In this document: positions 55,186-64,000 of the stretch, piece by piece
How the letters are laid out: each line of letters opens with the position of its first letter
How positions within the stretch are numbered: the first letter of the stretch is position 1
Assembly (NCBI GenBank): GCA_031216915.1
Contig: CM062291.1
Location: 38,697,621-38,761,620 of the forward strand
DNA from: Pictodentalium vernedei
Lineage: Eukaryota; Mollusca; Scaphopoda; Dentaliida; Dentaliidae
Direction of reading: 5' to 3'
DNA: 64,000 bases
Notes under the pieces: generated by a model
Told to the model about the DNA's origin: nothing
Database searches by the model: none
What the model saw: only the letters and a program-made list of their open reading frames with translations
Translations under genes and position numbers: made by a program

Positions 55186-56084
55186 TCGTTGAGTGTTTTC
55201 AATATAATTTTCATGAAATCTAGTCATGACTGGTATGAAGCAGCCATGATTATATTGGTGGAAAAAAATCTATTCAATGTACAGGGAGAAAACGTGATTA
55301 AATATGTCCAAATTATACTGATTTAAGTGACAAGAGAAACTGTGATGGCAGGAATATCCGACAATAGCATGCAAGGAGTTAAGCATCATTAATTTAAAAA
55401 GTATTATAAACTATGAAAAGTACAAATAATTTGTAGGGGTAGTCAATTGCTTTTGATGTTTTAACATCGCAAATGGCACCCTGGTGTATCCAAAAACCTT
55501 TAATAAGATGCGTCTGATATATGGAAAGAAAATTAAACTATATATAAATAAACATAAAACAAATAAAAATAAAACAAATAATAGTTCATTGCTACGTTTG
55601 ATGTTTTGAACATTTCCTGTGTACACCTTCAGTGTTAAGCTCCGTTCTGATTTCTGTAAGATTTAATTAACCCAAACTCTCAGGTCACAAGTCTAATTCT
55701 GTAAAGAATTTGTCACTGTTATGTGTTTGTTTACCCAATTTTCTGATTCTGGGCGCTCAGTAGCATTGACGTAATGTGATGTTTCTTCATAGGTGATATA
55801 CAGATTCTTTCGTGTCTCGGTTTTAGATACTCCAGTCAATGAGTATGTATTTCACCATTGAAACCACCAGAGTGGAACTACACGGCGTAATAAAAAACTA
55901 GCTGTGGTGATTCTACAATCCCAATCGTGATGTCATCAAAAATTCGTTAAAATCCAGTAAGATTTCCTTCGTTAATTCCTAGTTAAAGAAAAGGAATGTT
56001 TATGGTATATTTTTCTTTTCAATCGTCTGCCATAACAGCGTCGAATTCCTTACAGAATTGGAATGGCAACATGAGAGCTTGTCA
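55186..56084. other. unassigned stretch
   Basis: 'atctagtcatgactggta' to 'gaagcagccatgatt' near 55215-55250 resembles the small hairpin at 35710-35745. No gene recognised. Confidence 0.4.
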
Positions 56085-56088
56085 TTAA

Positions 56089-56236
56089 CCCTTTATCTAA
56101 CTTGAAAAAAAGACGACACGAGCTCGTTCCAATGAGGGCTCATAAGTTATGTTTTGGGGTAAAAAATGAAAAAAATAATAAATTGGAAATTTCTGAACAG
56201 CGCTTGATGGTTTTGACCGTTACGTTGGGTAAAGGG
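56089..56236. mobile_element. piggyBac-like MITE, one palindrome arm reduced
   Basis: TTAA at 56085-56088 and 56237-56240; ends CCCTTTATCTAAC and GTTGGGTAAAGGG. The right arm 'gagctcgttccaatgagggc' to 'agttatgttttggggt' is kept, whereas the left arm is deleted to about 30 bp. Confidence 0.75.
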
Positions 56237-56399
56237 TTAACACTGTTTCAACAAAAGACATCATTTCAAAGACATTGTATCATGGTAACATTTTCACCAT
56301 ACAGAAACCTGTTACTATTTGATGCTGACTGAGTTTATCGTGGGCATCCTGCAACGAAAAACCTTGTTTTAACTGATAAATAAGTTTCGTTTCACGGGA

Positions 56400-56720
56400 A
56401 AAAGTGAACCCCGCTACCAATGCCTGGTGTGGGAGTCTTCTGGAATGAGCAATACATAAACATACGATTGACATATTTGGTTTACGGTCGTGAGGTAGCC
56501 ATAAATGCTGAAAGTGTCTTTAAACAACAAATAAAAAAAAGACATAGAATTTTGATTCCGACTTTGTACGGCGCACAGCTTTTGAAAGTGACACCAATAA
56601 ATAATAACCTGAAAAGTAGAGTAGATCGTCTTTACTGTGGTAAACAAATTCTGTTTTACTATTGAAAAAGAATCCGGTCATCTACACCTGATGCAGAAGA
56701 CCTCTGAAATGTCGCCATGT
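56400..56720 (+). mobile_element. two SINE2 fragments
   Basis: 56400-56540: 'gtgaaccccgctaccaatgc', 'gtgtgggagtcttctgg', 'aaatgctgaaagtgtcttta'. 56590-56720: 'gtctttactgtggtaaacaa', 'ttctgttttactattg', 'gaagacctctgaaatg'. Confidence 0.55.
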
Positions 56721-56739
56721 AAAAACAGGCTTAACAAGG

Positions 56740-57250
56740 GGGCGTGTGTCTGTAGTCGCATCCTTGAGTGTATTCGCCTGCCCGTCCTGTCGCGTCCTCG
56801 GGTGCGTTTGCCCGCCTGTCCTGTCGCGACATCGGGTGCGTTTGCCCGCTCGTCCTCGGATTCGTTCGCCCGCGCATCCTATCGCGTCCTCGGGTGTGTT
56901 CGCCCGCGGGTACTGTCGCATCCTCTGATGTGTTCGCCTGCCCGTCCTGTCGCATCCTCGGGTGCGTTCTTCCGTTCATCCTTTAGCATCTTAATGTGCG
57001 TTCGCTCATCTGTCCTGCCGCATCCTCGGGTGCGTTCTCTCGTTCGCTCTGTCGCATCCTCGGGTTCGTTCTCTCGTCCGCTCTGTCGCATCCTCGGGTT
57101 CGTTCTCTCGTCCGCTGTCGCATCCTCTGGTGCGTTCGCCCGTCCGCTCTGTCGCATCATCGGGTGCGTTCGCCCGTCCGCTCTGTCGCATCATCGGGTG
57201 CGTTCGCCCGTCCGTTCTGCCGCATCCTCGGGTGCGTTCGCCTTTCCGGC
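56740..57250 (+). repeat. GC-rich ~33-bp minisatellite, array 1
   Basis: Units of about 30-36 bp around 'tgtcgcatcctcgggtgcg' and 'ttcgcccgtccgctc', roughly fifteen in number, run from 56754 to 57247. The base composition is far more GC-rich than the surroundings, and unit lengths near multiples of three keep many frames open on both strands. Confidence 0.85.
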
Positions 57251-57585
57251 GTGATGACTGTTCCGCCGGCTTCCCGGGTCCGCCGATGCCTTTTCTGCCG
57301 GCTTCCCGGGTCCCCAGATGGCTGTTCCGCCGGCTTCCCGGGTCCCCAGATGCCTGTTCCGCCGGTTTTTCGGGTCCGCCGATGTCTGTTCCGCCGGTTT
57401 TTAGAGTCCGCCGATGTCTGTTCCGCTTGTTTTCCGGGTCCGCCGATGCCTGTTCCGATCGCTCCCCGGGCCCGCCTATGCCTGTTCCGATCGCTCCCCG
57501 GGCCCGCCTATGCCTTTTCCGCCCGCTCCCCGGGTCCGCCCGCTTCCCGGGTCCGCCCGCTTCCCGGGTCCGCCGCATGCTACTG
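57251..57585 (+). repeat. GC-rich ~33-bp minisatellite, array 2
   Basis: A second, different unit, 'ttcccgggtccgccgatgcc' plus 'tgttccgccgg', repeated about ten times with variants. It abuts array 1 with no spacer and ends where segmental copy B begins. Confidence 0.85.
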
Positions 57586-57803
57586 ACAAATATAACTTCA
57601 TTGGACAGCAAATCTCTCGCCACCCTTGTGTAATTTTGGCATTTGAATCGCATTTCGCCTGTAATACAATATTTCGGCCAGTTATTGTTTTTAGAATTGA
57701 AACTTAATGAACTTCTAGTCATTTGCTTTGATGAAAAATATTTTAAAATGTACTTGACAAGTTAATAGTTAAACAGGGCTAATGTTTTGTTTTTGTTTTA
57801 CAG

Positions 57804-57867
57804 ATGTCGTCATAATTATCCAATCACAGCACAATCATGTGAATGAAGAAAGCTGATCTTATGGCTG
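57804..57867 (+). other. putative exon with splice sites, start codon and start-stop uORF (copy B)
   Basis: 'gttttgtttttgttttacag' ends at 57803 (acceptor) and G57867 is followed by GTAAGTC (donor). ATGTGA at 57837-57842 precedes the ATG at 57843, as in copy A. The 5' part differs from A by small substitutions and a net 3-bp gain; the 25 coding-phase bases plus donor are identical. Here the downstream intron is free of the Tc1 element. Confidence 0.5.
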
Positions 57868-58617
57868 GTAAGTCCTAATACTCCATTATATATACGCATA
57901 TTGAACCCATGTATAGCTCTGAAACCCACACTATAGGTTGAGTGAACTCGTGTGTGTGACTAGGAGCTCCTGAAACAAAAACATGCTGTGGGGGTAGTCT
58001 CAACGTTCTAGAAGGCCCTTTTTTGTAAAAAATAACTTGACATATGACGGTGGTAGATATTTAACCCAGTCGTTTGCTTTCCCCTGCTACTGAGGGATGA
58101 GTAATATAAATTGATCAGTGACTCGGTTGCAGTCACAAGGATCTAAAAACAATCACAAGGCACGTTCATTGATAGCCTTGTCAACCATCCTCCTTATCCT
58201 CCATCTTCCAATTATGGGCAGGATGGGATAGGGCCCTCAACCCCATCCACTTAGCGATCTGTGTTACGGGTAATATTGCCGTGTTCTGTATAATATAACT
58301 GATCAGTGACTCAGTTGCCTATTCCGTCAAGCAGGGTCTCAACACAAACCCAAGTTTATCAATAGCCTTGCCCCCCCCCCCCCCACCCCCTTAACCTCCT
58401 TCAGTCGTGAGCAGGATGACGTTGCCCTCGTACCCCTGTCTGTCACTATCAATCAGGGCTCTTTTGAAATCTGAAACTTCTGATTTGGAAGCGCAATGTT
58501 CCATTGGTTGGCACATTTGGCTTGGGGTCGTAATTTCAATCCTGACCCGCGTCATCTGCTTTGTCCTTGAGCAAGTTACTTCAACTTTATTGCCCAAGTT
58601 GACCTCACACTCGCAGT

Positions 58618-59045
58618 GTACTGCGGCGTTCTGAACGTCGATGTTACATAAGCCTACAACTGATTCTAATTCTACTTGTATGTCTCAGTGGTACTGCGGC
58701 GTTGTGAACGTCGATGTTACATAAGTCTACAACTGATTCTAATTCTGTTTGTATGTCTCAGTGGTACTGCGGCGTTGTGAACGTCGATGTTGTATAAGCC
58801 TACAACTGATTCTAATTCTGTATGTCTCAGTGGTACTGCGGCGTTGTGAACGTCGATGTTGTATAAGCCTACAACTGATTCTAATTCTGTATGTCTCAGT
58901 GGTACTGCGGTGTTGTGAACGTCGATGTTACATAAGTCTACAACTGATTCTCATTCTGTTTGTATGCCTCAGTGGTACTGCGGCGTTCTGAACGTTGATG
59001 TTACATAAGCCTACAACTGATTCTAATTCTGGTTGTATGTCTCAG
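58618..59045 (+). repeat. 69-74-bp tandem array, six units
   Basis: Units starting 'tactgcggcgtt' lie at about 58618, 58692, 58765, 58834, 58903 and 58976, each continuing 'gaacgtcgatgtta' to 'ctacaactgattcta' and 'tgtatgtctcagtgg'. The unit is derived from an old SINE1-like body. Copy A has only one (about 38138-38215). Confidence 0.9.
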
Positions 59046-59355
59046 TGGTTAGAGCATTGAACTTAAAACTGAAAGGTTCCCTGTTCGTTCCTGACGAGAC
59101 TTAACTGCGTTTTGTCCTTGGGGCGAGGCACTTGATCCCGATTGCCCGTATTGGATCACTGGCAGCGCAGTCTGCTGCACGCAGATGGTGCTCGTCTACA
59201 GCCAAAGCTAACTTTGCTTGTGTGGATTTAGTACTTGGTGGAGACCCAGTTGCTCGCCTTTCTTTCAGGGAACTTCGACAACCCACGCCAGTGAAACCAC
59301 CCGGCATGGACTGACCCTGGCTTCCGAAAGTATCGTTAAACTACCAATAAATGAA
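59046..59355 (+). mobile_element. SINE1-related copy (counterpart of 38215)
   Basis: Same order as in copy A: 'gtggttagagcattgaac', 'ttgtccttggggcgaggcac', 'gttgctcgcc', 'gaaagtatcgttaaac'. An internal deletion removed the 'ctaaggcg' part. Confidence 0.75.
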
Positions 59356-59384
59356 TTAAATGGTACCTGTATACATTGTCTAAC

Positions 59385-59850
59385 AGTTACTTGCCGCTGT
59401 TGGTTGGTTTTAACCGGGTACTTGCTCCACCAGTGTCCGACACGACGTGACCCCGGTGGTCGAAAGTGTCGTTGCGCTCAGTAGATATATTTATATACTT
59501 GGGAGCGCGGTGACTACCTGTTAAGCGCATTGGTCTTCAGATTGAAAGATCCCCCGTCCCCCGTCCGCCATGCTGTGTCCTTGGGTAATGCATTTAATCC
59601 GACTGGACAAGTGGGAGCTCTGTAGCGCCATACACTAAAGCATACAGCAAATCACTGCTACACTTGTCTTCATCTAATACTAAACCCACGTAAGTCGGGT
59701 TAATAAGTTGTGGAGTCGGACAGCTACCTGTCGCTGCTCCGTGGTTCTCTCGGGATACCCCCAGCTTCCCTCACACGTAAAACTGTCAAACATGATACGA
59801 TCCTGACTGTTGGAACTGTTAAACCCCATTAAAGATACAATATATTTCAT
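59385..59850 (+). mobile_element. two SINE1-related pieces (counterparts of 38575-39045)
   Basis: 59385-59495: 'tgtccgacacgacgtgaccc', 'gaaagtgtcgttgcgc'. 59505-59850: 'gagcgcggtgactacctg', 'tgtgtccttgggtaatgc', 'gtggttctctcgggatac'. Confidence 0.7.
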
Positions 59851-59881
59851 TTTTGAGCCATGTTTGGCCAAAAAAATGTTA

Positions 59882-61443
59882 CTCAAGGTTTGCTAAGCAC
59901 CACATATTTGACACATTGTGAAATTTGCTTGTGACATATTTGCGATATTTTTGGTGGATATGATTGAGGAATGTATTGAGATAGTCCCCAGTGTTTACAC
60001 TAGCTCTCTTGACAGGCAGACTTTTCTTGAGTCATGGAAAGCATGTACCCCTTGATTTTCATGTTTTCGTGTACTGTCTACATGTACATGACATGTGTTG
60101 GGTATTCAATCTTCATTTCAACACAGACCCTTGTGATTTAATGATTGAATGTGGCAAATGCAAATGTGAGAAGACATTTGTCTGAAGCAGAAATGTGGCG
60201 GTCTGTGGGGATGGTGGAGCAAGGGGCTACCCATCGTCAGGTTGGTGAAGCCCTTGGTGTGCACCATACCGTTATCACCAGAGTCTGGGCAAGATTTCAG
60301 CAGTATGGCACACCAGTAAGACGGCATAGGATGGTGGCAGAGACAGGGCAACATTCGCAGTTGAAGACCGGTTTTTGATCATTCAGGCCCGTAAGAACCG
60401 CTTTGCCACAGCATCCCAGCATCGCAGTGACCTTCAGAATGCATCCGGGGTAAATGTTTCGACAGACTATTCGGGCAAGGTTGCACGAAGGTGGTCTCCG
60501 ATCGAGGAGACCATGTATTCGCATTCCGCTGCCCCAGAACCACCACCAGGTACGATAGGAATACGCCATGGACCACGTTGGATGGACAAGAGAAGATTGG
60601 CGACCTGTCCTTTTTACAGGTGAGTCAAGGTTCTGCCTAGACCACACAGATAGGCGTTCTAGGGTATGGAGAAGACCAGGAGAGCGATTCCATGCAGCCA
60701 ACATTGCTGAGCATGACCGCTATGGTGGAGGGTCAGTCATGATCTGGGCAGCATCAGAAGGGATGGACGTACAGAGCTGTGTGTCCTTGAACGTGGTACA
60801 TTGACTACACAGCGGTATTTTGACGAGATCCTGGATGTCCACGTCAGATTGTATGCAGGTGCAGTGGGTAATAGATTCATCCTGATGGACGATAATGTCA
60901 GTCCTCATGTTGCCCATGCTGTCGGAGTACCGACAGAAGGGGGGGGGGGGGGCTGAGCGTATGACTGACCCGCAAGATCCCCTGACCTCAATCCAGTCGA
61001 ACATGTCTGGAATGAGTTGCAGCTTGCAATTTCAGCCCGTCCAGTCCAGCCAAGAAGTGTCCAGGAGCTTGGTGCCATGCTGGTCCAAGAATGGAGCAAC
61101 ATCCCACAAAGGACCACCAGGAACCTTATTGGGAGCATGAGAGGGCGTTGTCACTGTGTAATTAACAGTAATGGGTCTCATACTCGATATTGGACCCATA
61201 CCAGTTCTCTCCATCAACTTTTTGGCAAATTTGAAAAATTTCCTCTTTTACCAATAATATCCATTGCCCATGTTTATCGTAATCAAAAGCTAAAAAATAA
61301 TGGCAAACAGAAATAAAATTTTAATTTCTGTACTTAAATCATTAAAGATATAATTAAATAAAAAATATATACACTTTTCATAATATTTCAACTAAAACGT
61401 AAAACGGGTAGTTGGATATACTTGGTGCTTAGCAAACTTTGAG
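59882..61443 (+). mobile_element. Tc1-like transposon with TA duplication
   Basis: Ends CTCAAGGTTTGCTAAGCACC and the near-complement ending 'ggtgcttagcaaactttgag' form TIRs, flanked by TA (59880-59881 and 61444-61445). Length 1,562 bp suits a Tc1 element. Copy A lacks it. It encodes the broken transposase at 60145-61210. Confidence 0.9.
60145..61210 (+). pseudogene. Tc1-like transposase, broken
   Basis: The N-terminal helix-turn-helix is clear in 60145-60378 ('GATHRQVGEALGVHHTVITR', 'VWARFQQYGTPVRR'). After frame changes, 60568-60804 gives 'WRPVLFTGESRFCL' and 'VWRRPGERFHAA' with 'GGGSVMIWAA'. The first catalytic Asp of the family motif (TDESRF) is replaced by Gly (60619-60621). The second motif 'RFILMDDNVSPHVAH' (about 60870-60915) and the Glu motif 'DLNPVEHVWNEL' (about 60983-61018) keep their acidic residues. 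A G14 run (60939-60952) breaks the frame between them. C-terminus 'SNGSHTRY'. Not functional. Confidence 0.9.
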
Positions 61444-61445
61444 TA

Positions 61446-62199
61446 GTATATGTAAACTCGTCTGATCCTTGAGGGTGCATTTGTCTTGTGGAGAGTGAAG
61501 TAAAACTGGGATGAATGCTGGGTGGATTTTAACTTGCAATTGACCGTTTGGAACAGTAAAAAAATGACAAATTTGTTTTCATTTGGTCCTACTTTTGACT
61601 ATCACAAATGTATGGCTTTGGGTCTAACTTGCTGCCACTTCATATCACTGGATCCCAGTGGACATAGAGCACACAAGTTCTTTGCTTCGCGTTGACAAAT
61701 CCCTGGTTTGCGTTATTTTGGAATGTTCTTACTTTCGGGAGCTAGTCACGTCTGTGTGACCCAACACCTCTATTTCCCAACCCCCACAGGTCATGGGTTA
61801 ATGAATAAACAATGTTAGCTATACATTATTTGCATAGGTAAGAGTTTAGTACAAGCTTAATTCAGATGGAGGACGTCTGCAGAACACAGTCTAAAAGAAA
61901 TGTGGAATTACCAACATAATGTGCACAGAATTTGAAAGCTCGTAATTTGAAAGGAAGTTACTTCAGAATGTTATTAACACTATTGTATAATTTATGTGGC
62001 GTTTCAATGAAATCTAGAAATGTATTTTAGTCCTGCTCATCTGACTGATTTATTAGTGACAGAAGATGTACAAGCAAGGTGGTAAATGTGATTTGAGAAC
62101 CATTTTGGGAATCCTCTCAAATGTACAAAATGTAATGAAAGGTAATATAGTAAGTACAACGTGACACCTTATAATTCAAAGCTTTATTTTATATTCTTG
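61446..62199. other. copy B sequence after the Tc1 element
   Basis: About 100 bp (61446-61545) has no clear counterpart in copy A; from about 61549 ('tttggaacagtaaaaaaatg') homology with 39095 onward resumes. No gene recognised. Confidence 0.5.
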
Positions 62200-62310
62200 A
62201 ATGTTTTCATTTTTTGACTCGAAACAGTTTATACCCCTCATTGGAACGAGCTTGTGGAGCTCGTTGAAATGAAGGGTTATAAGCTATGAATTAGAACTAG
62301 AAATTGAAAA
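62200..62310. repeat. degenerate GAGCTC-core hairpin, copy B
   Basis: 'cctcattggaacgagcttg' and 'gagctcgttgaaatgaaggg' pair more fully than in copy A (39700-39800), so B keeps the more ancestral arms. Confidence 0.65.
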
Positions 62311-62389
62311 AGAAATTAAATTTCAATATTGATTTATGATTAAAGCTAACTTTATTTTTGTATAAGTGTTTACGTAAGATGTAACAATA

Positions 62390-63460
62390 TTTAGCTTCAC
62401 ATTTCCTGTATGGCTGCAAGAATTCCTGCAGTTTTATGCTGATGAGTTTTGAGAGATCATTCACATATCGTCTTCAGATCAACTATTGACTTTTGTAGCA
62501 TTTGGATCCCCCTTTGACTTCTGAGTTTGTTTACTTTGTTATTGAAGGGTTTTGGTCATAACGTTCTCATTTTTATGTTGTGTTTCTGACTTACCATGGT
62601 CAAATTAAGGTTGGTGTTTTGTTAAATCATTTGAGATTCGTTTGTTTTGGTGTGGAATCTTGCTTTGATTGAAGCGAGGTGTCTAGGGTTAGCCTTTGAG
62701 TGTGTGCTGTAGCTTTGGGTTTTTTTTAACTTCTATTTTCAAGCAAATACCTCGCTTGGCCCGTTTTAGGACATGTGGAGTGAGAGGGTGTGTCTGATCC
62801 ATGCGTCTGTTCGATTGGGAATAAAATGGGGTGTCGTGTTCGGTTCACGTGTTTTGTCTCCTCTTCCTCTACAATTCGACCTTTGGCGGCAAGGGTTGGG
62901 CTGTTGGCCATTATGGTGTGGGTGATATGACATTTTATTGTTTTGTATTTGTGGAAGGAGTGGGCGGTGGGGTGAAGCTTGAGTCTTGTTCTCGGTGGTT
63001 TTTGAGTTCAGTCTATTTAGCTGTTTTGCTTCCTGTTTATTGGGTTGTCGTCCTTGTCTATTTCTACTGCTTTCCATATTCTCCGTCTTCGTTGTTTTGT
63101 AGGTTAGAAGCTAGTATTGAAGCTCAATTGTGTGCTATGATTTGGGTGGAGTTCTTTGCGTTCACTATTGCTCATGTTTCTGTTTTGTCCTAACTTTGTC
63201 TATTTGCCTTTGTTCTCACGTTTGCTGATCCGCATGTTTTGCGCGTATAACTTGAGCCCCAATTGCAGTTTATTTTATAGATTGCACGTTAGTGTGGTTA
63301 ATACTCATTGCCCGGGATTTGTGCAGTCAAAATGGCAGAGCCTGAAACTTTCTTAGTTTAAGCAACCACTCGATCAATGTTTGAAATGCCTTCGAAACTC
63401 TCCGGAAAATCGTTCACACAACGGGTCAAACATTGGTCGAAATGTTTGTTTTAGACTGCG
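62390..63460 (+). repeat. R4 repeat unit, copy B
   Basis: Collinear with 39830-40960 with few differences. The frames 62831-63193 (+) and 63077-62766 (-) overlap each other; neither has a recognisable domain. Confidence 0.7.
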
Positions 63461-63922
63461 ATGGTTTTTGGCTCCACAAACATATTAAAAGTAGAGGGCG
63501 AAAAACATAGGATCACATCGCATTAGAATTGAAGTATTGCGGAAAGAATAAATGTTGATCCATGGGCCAGTGGGAACCCCCGAGAGTACAGAAACAGGTG
63601 GATCGAAATTTATCAAACTTGGTATCCAGAAAAAATAACAGTAGGGAAAGTTGGAGACAACCTTGTGTAGAAAGTACAGAACGGAAAAGTGGGAGAGACT
63701 GATGAACTTCCCAACTAGTTCGTGGAATGTGTGTAGATTCTCTATGTAAACGTCCAACGATGCCATTTATTCAAATTGACAAAAATGAGAAAACCAAGTA
63801 ACATAAAGTGGGATAAAAAATTGGATAATTAGAGGAATCAGGTGGTAGCAATTGTAGAAGCTTCCTAGGAAAGGAAACGCCACGTGTCATCTTCACGGTG
63901 TGGACTGATAAAATCATTGAAG

Positions 63923-63956
63923 CCCAAAAGAAATGCACATATGGCATTTCTTGGGG
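63923..63956. repeat. 34-bp palindromic insertion unique to copy B
   Basis: 'cccaaaagaaatgc' and 'gcatttcttgggg' are near-complements around 'acatatg'. Copy A at about 41420 runs directly from 'aaatcattgaa' to 'aaaaatatgcccggg' without it. It behaves as a tiny foldback insertion or a template-switch product. Confidence 0.85.
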
Positions 63957-64000
63957 TTAAAAATATGCCCGGGTTCGGAGGGATGTTAAAGATGGGGACT

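Larger units (their letters stand above)
57600..64000 (+). repeat. segmental duplication, copy B (runs off the window)
   Basis: Direct counterpart of 35585-41465. It differs by: no Tc1 element after the exon, no SINE1 at 58200, six tandem units at 58618-59045 against one in A, a Tc1-like element at 59882-61443, and a 34-bp palindrome at 63923-63956. The last bases still match copy A. Confidence 0.9.

Noticed and set aside
56637-57722. ORFs of up to 238 codons on both strands, Arg/Pro/Ser-rich
   Set aside because: They are open because of GC-rich ~33-bp repeats; all overlapping frames are equally open and none resembles a known protein.
58749-58991. 80-codon ORF with an internally repeated sequence
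   Set aside because: Frame follows the 69-74-bp tandem array and is absent in copy A, which has one unit.

Overview
The window is eukaryotic, animal-type intergenic or intronic DNA made almost wholly of mobile elements and repeats. Supporting this are tRNA-headed SINEs with target-site duplications, Jockey/CR1-like non-LTR retrotransposon remnants, Tc1-like, MULE-like, hAT-like and piggyBac-like DNA transposon remains, many short foldback elements and long minisatellites. There is no bacterial gene organisation. The species cannot be fixed from this sequence; a marine invertebrate (lophotrochozoan or invertebrate deuterostome) is a guess based on the element mix. No complete host gene is visible. 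The only host-gene candidate is one short exon-like block with splice signals, present twice (35817-35877 and 57804-57867).

Layout. 1-3.6 kb: part of a foldback element (FB1) and a ~145-bp tandem array. 3.75-5.7 kb: a second foldback (FB2) split by a TA-flanked 1.28-kb TIR element. 6.6-7.35 kb and 16.8-17.6 kb: two oppositely oriented copies of one composite element. 7.8-13.8 kb: SINEs, hairpins, a local duplication and a non-LTR retrotransposon remnant (11.45-13.79 kb) with a SINE inside its ORF. 15-16.3 kb: a local duplication. 18.1-19.84 kb: the most complete FB1 copy. 21.05-22.75 kb: a MULE transposase with its DDE triad kept and one frameshift. 23.28-26.56 kb: a tandemly duplicated ~0.32-kb unit, one copy carrying a hAT-like MITE and the other a hairpin element whose loop has grown into a ~2.06-kb minisatellite. 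27.5-35 kb: SINEs, a piggyBac-like MITE and foldback FB3. 35.6-41.5 kb (A) and 57.6 kb to the window end (B): a direct segmental duplication, each copy with its own later insertions. 43-57 kb: SINEs, an inverted paralogue of part of the duplication, a second non-LTR remnant, TTAA-flanked MITEs and GC-rich minisatellites.

Several insertions have an uninterrupted counterpart elsewhere in the window, so borders, target duplications and order of events can be read directly: the SINE in copy A against copy B, the hAT MITE and the hairpin-minisatellite against each other's host unit, and the TIR element against the second FB2 copy. The most unusual signal is the repeated expansion of hairpin loops into tandem arrays (24205-26328 and 17637-17808), where the array unit matches the short loop of sister hairpins.
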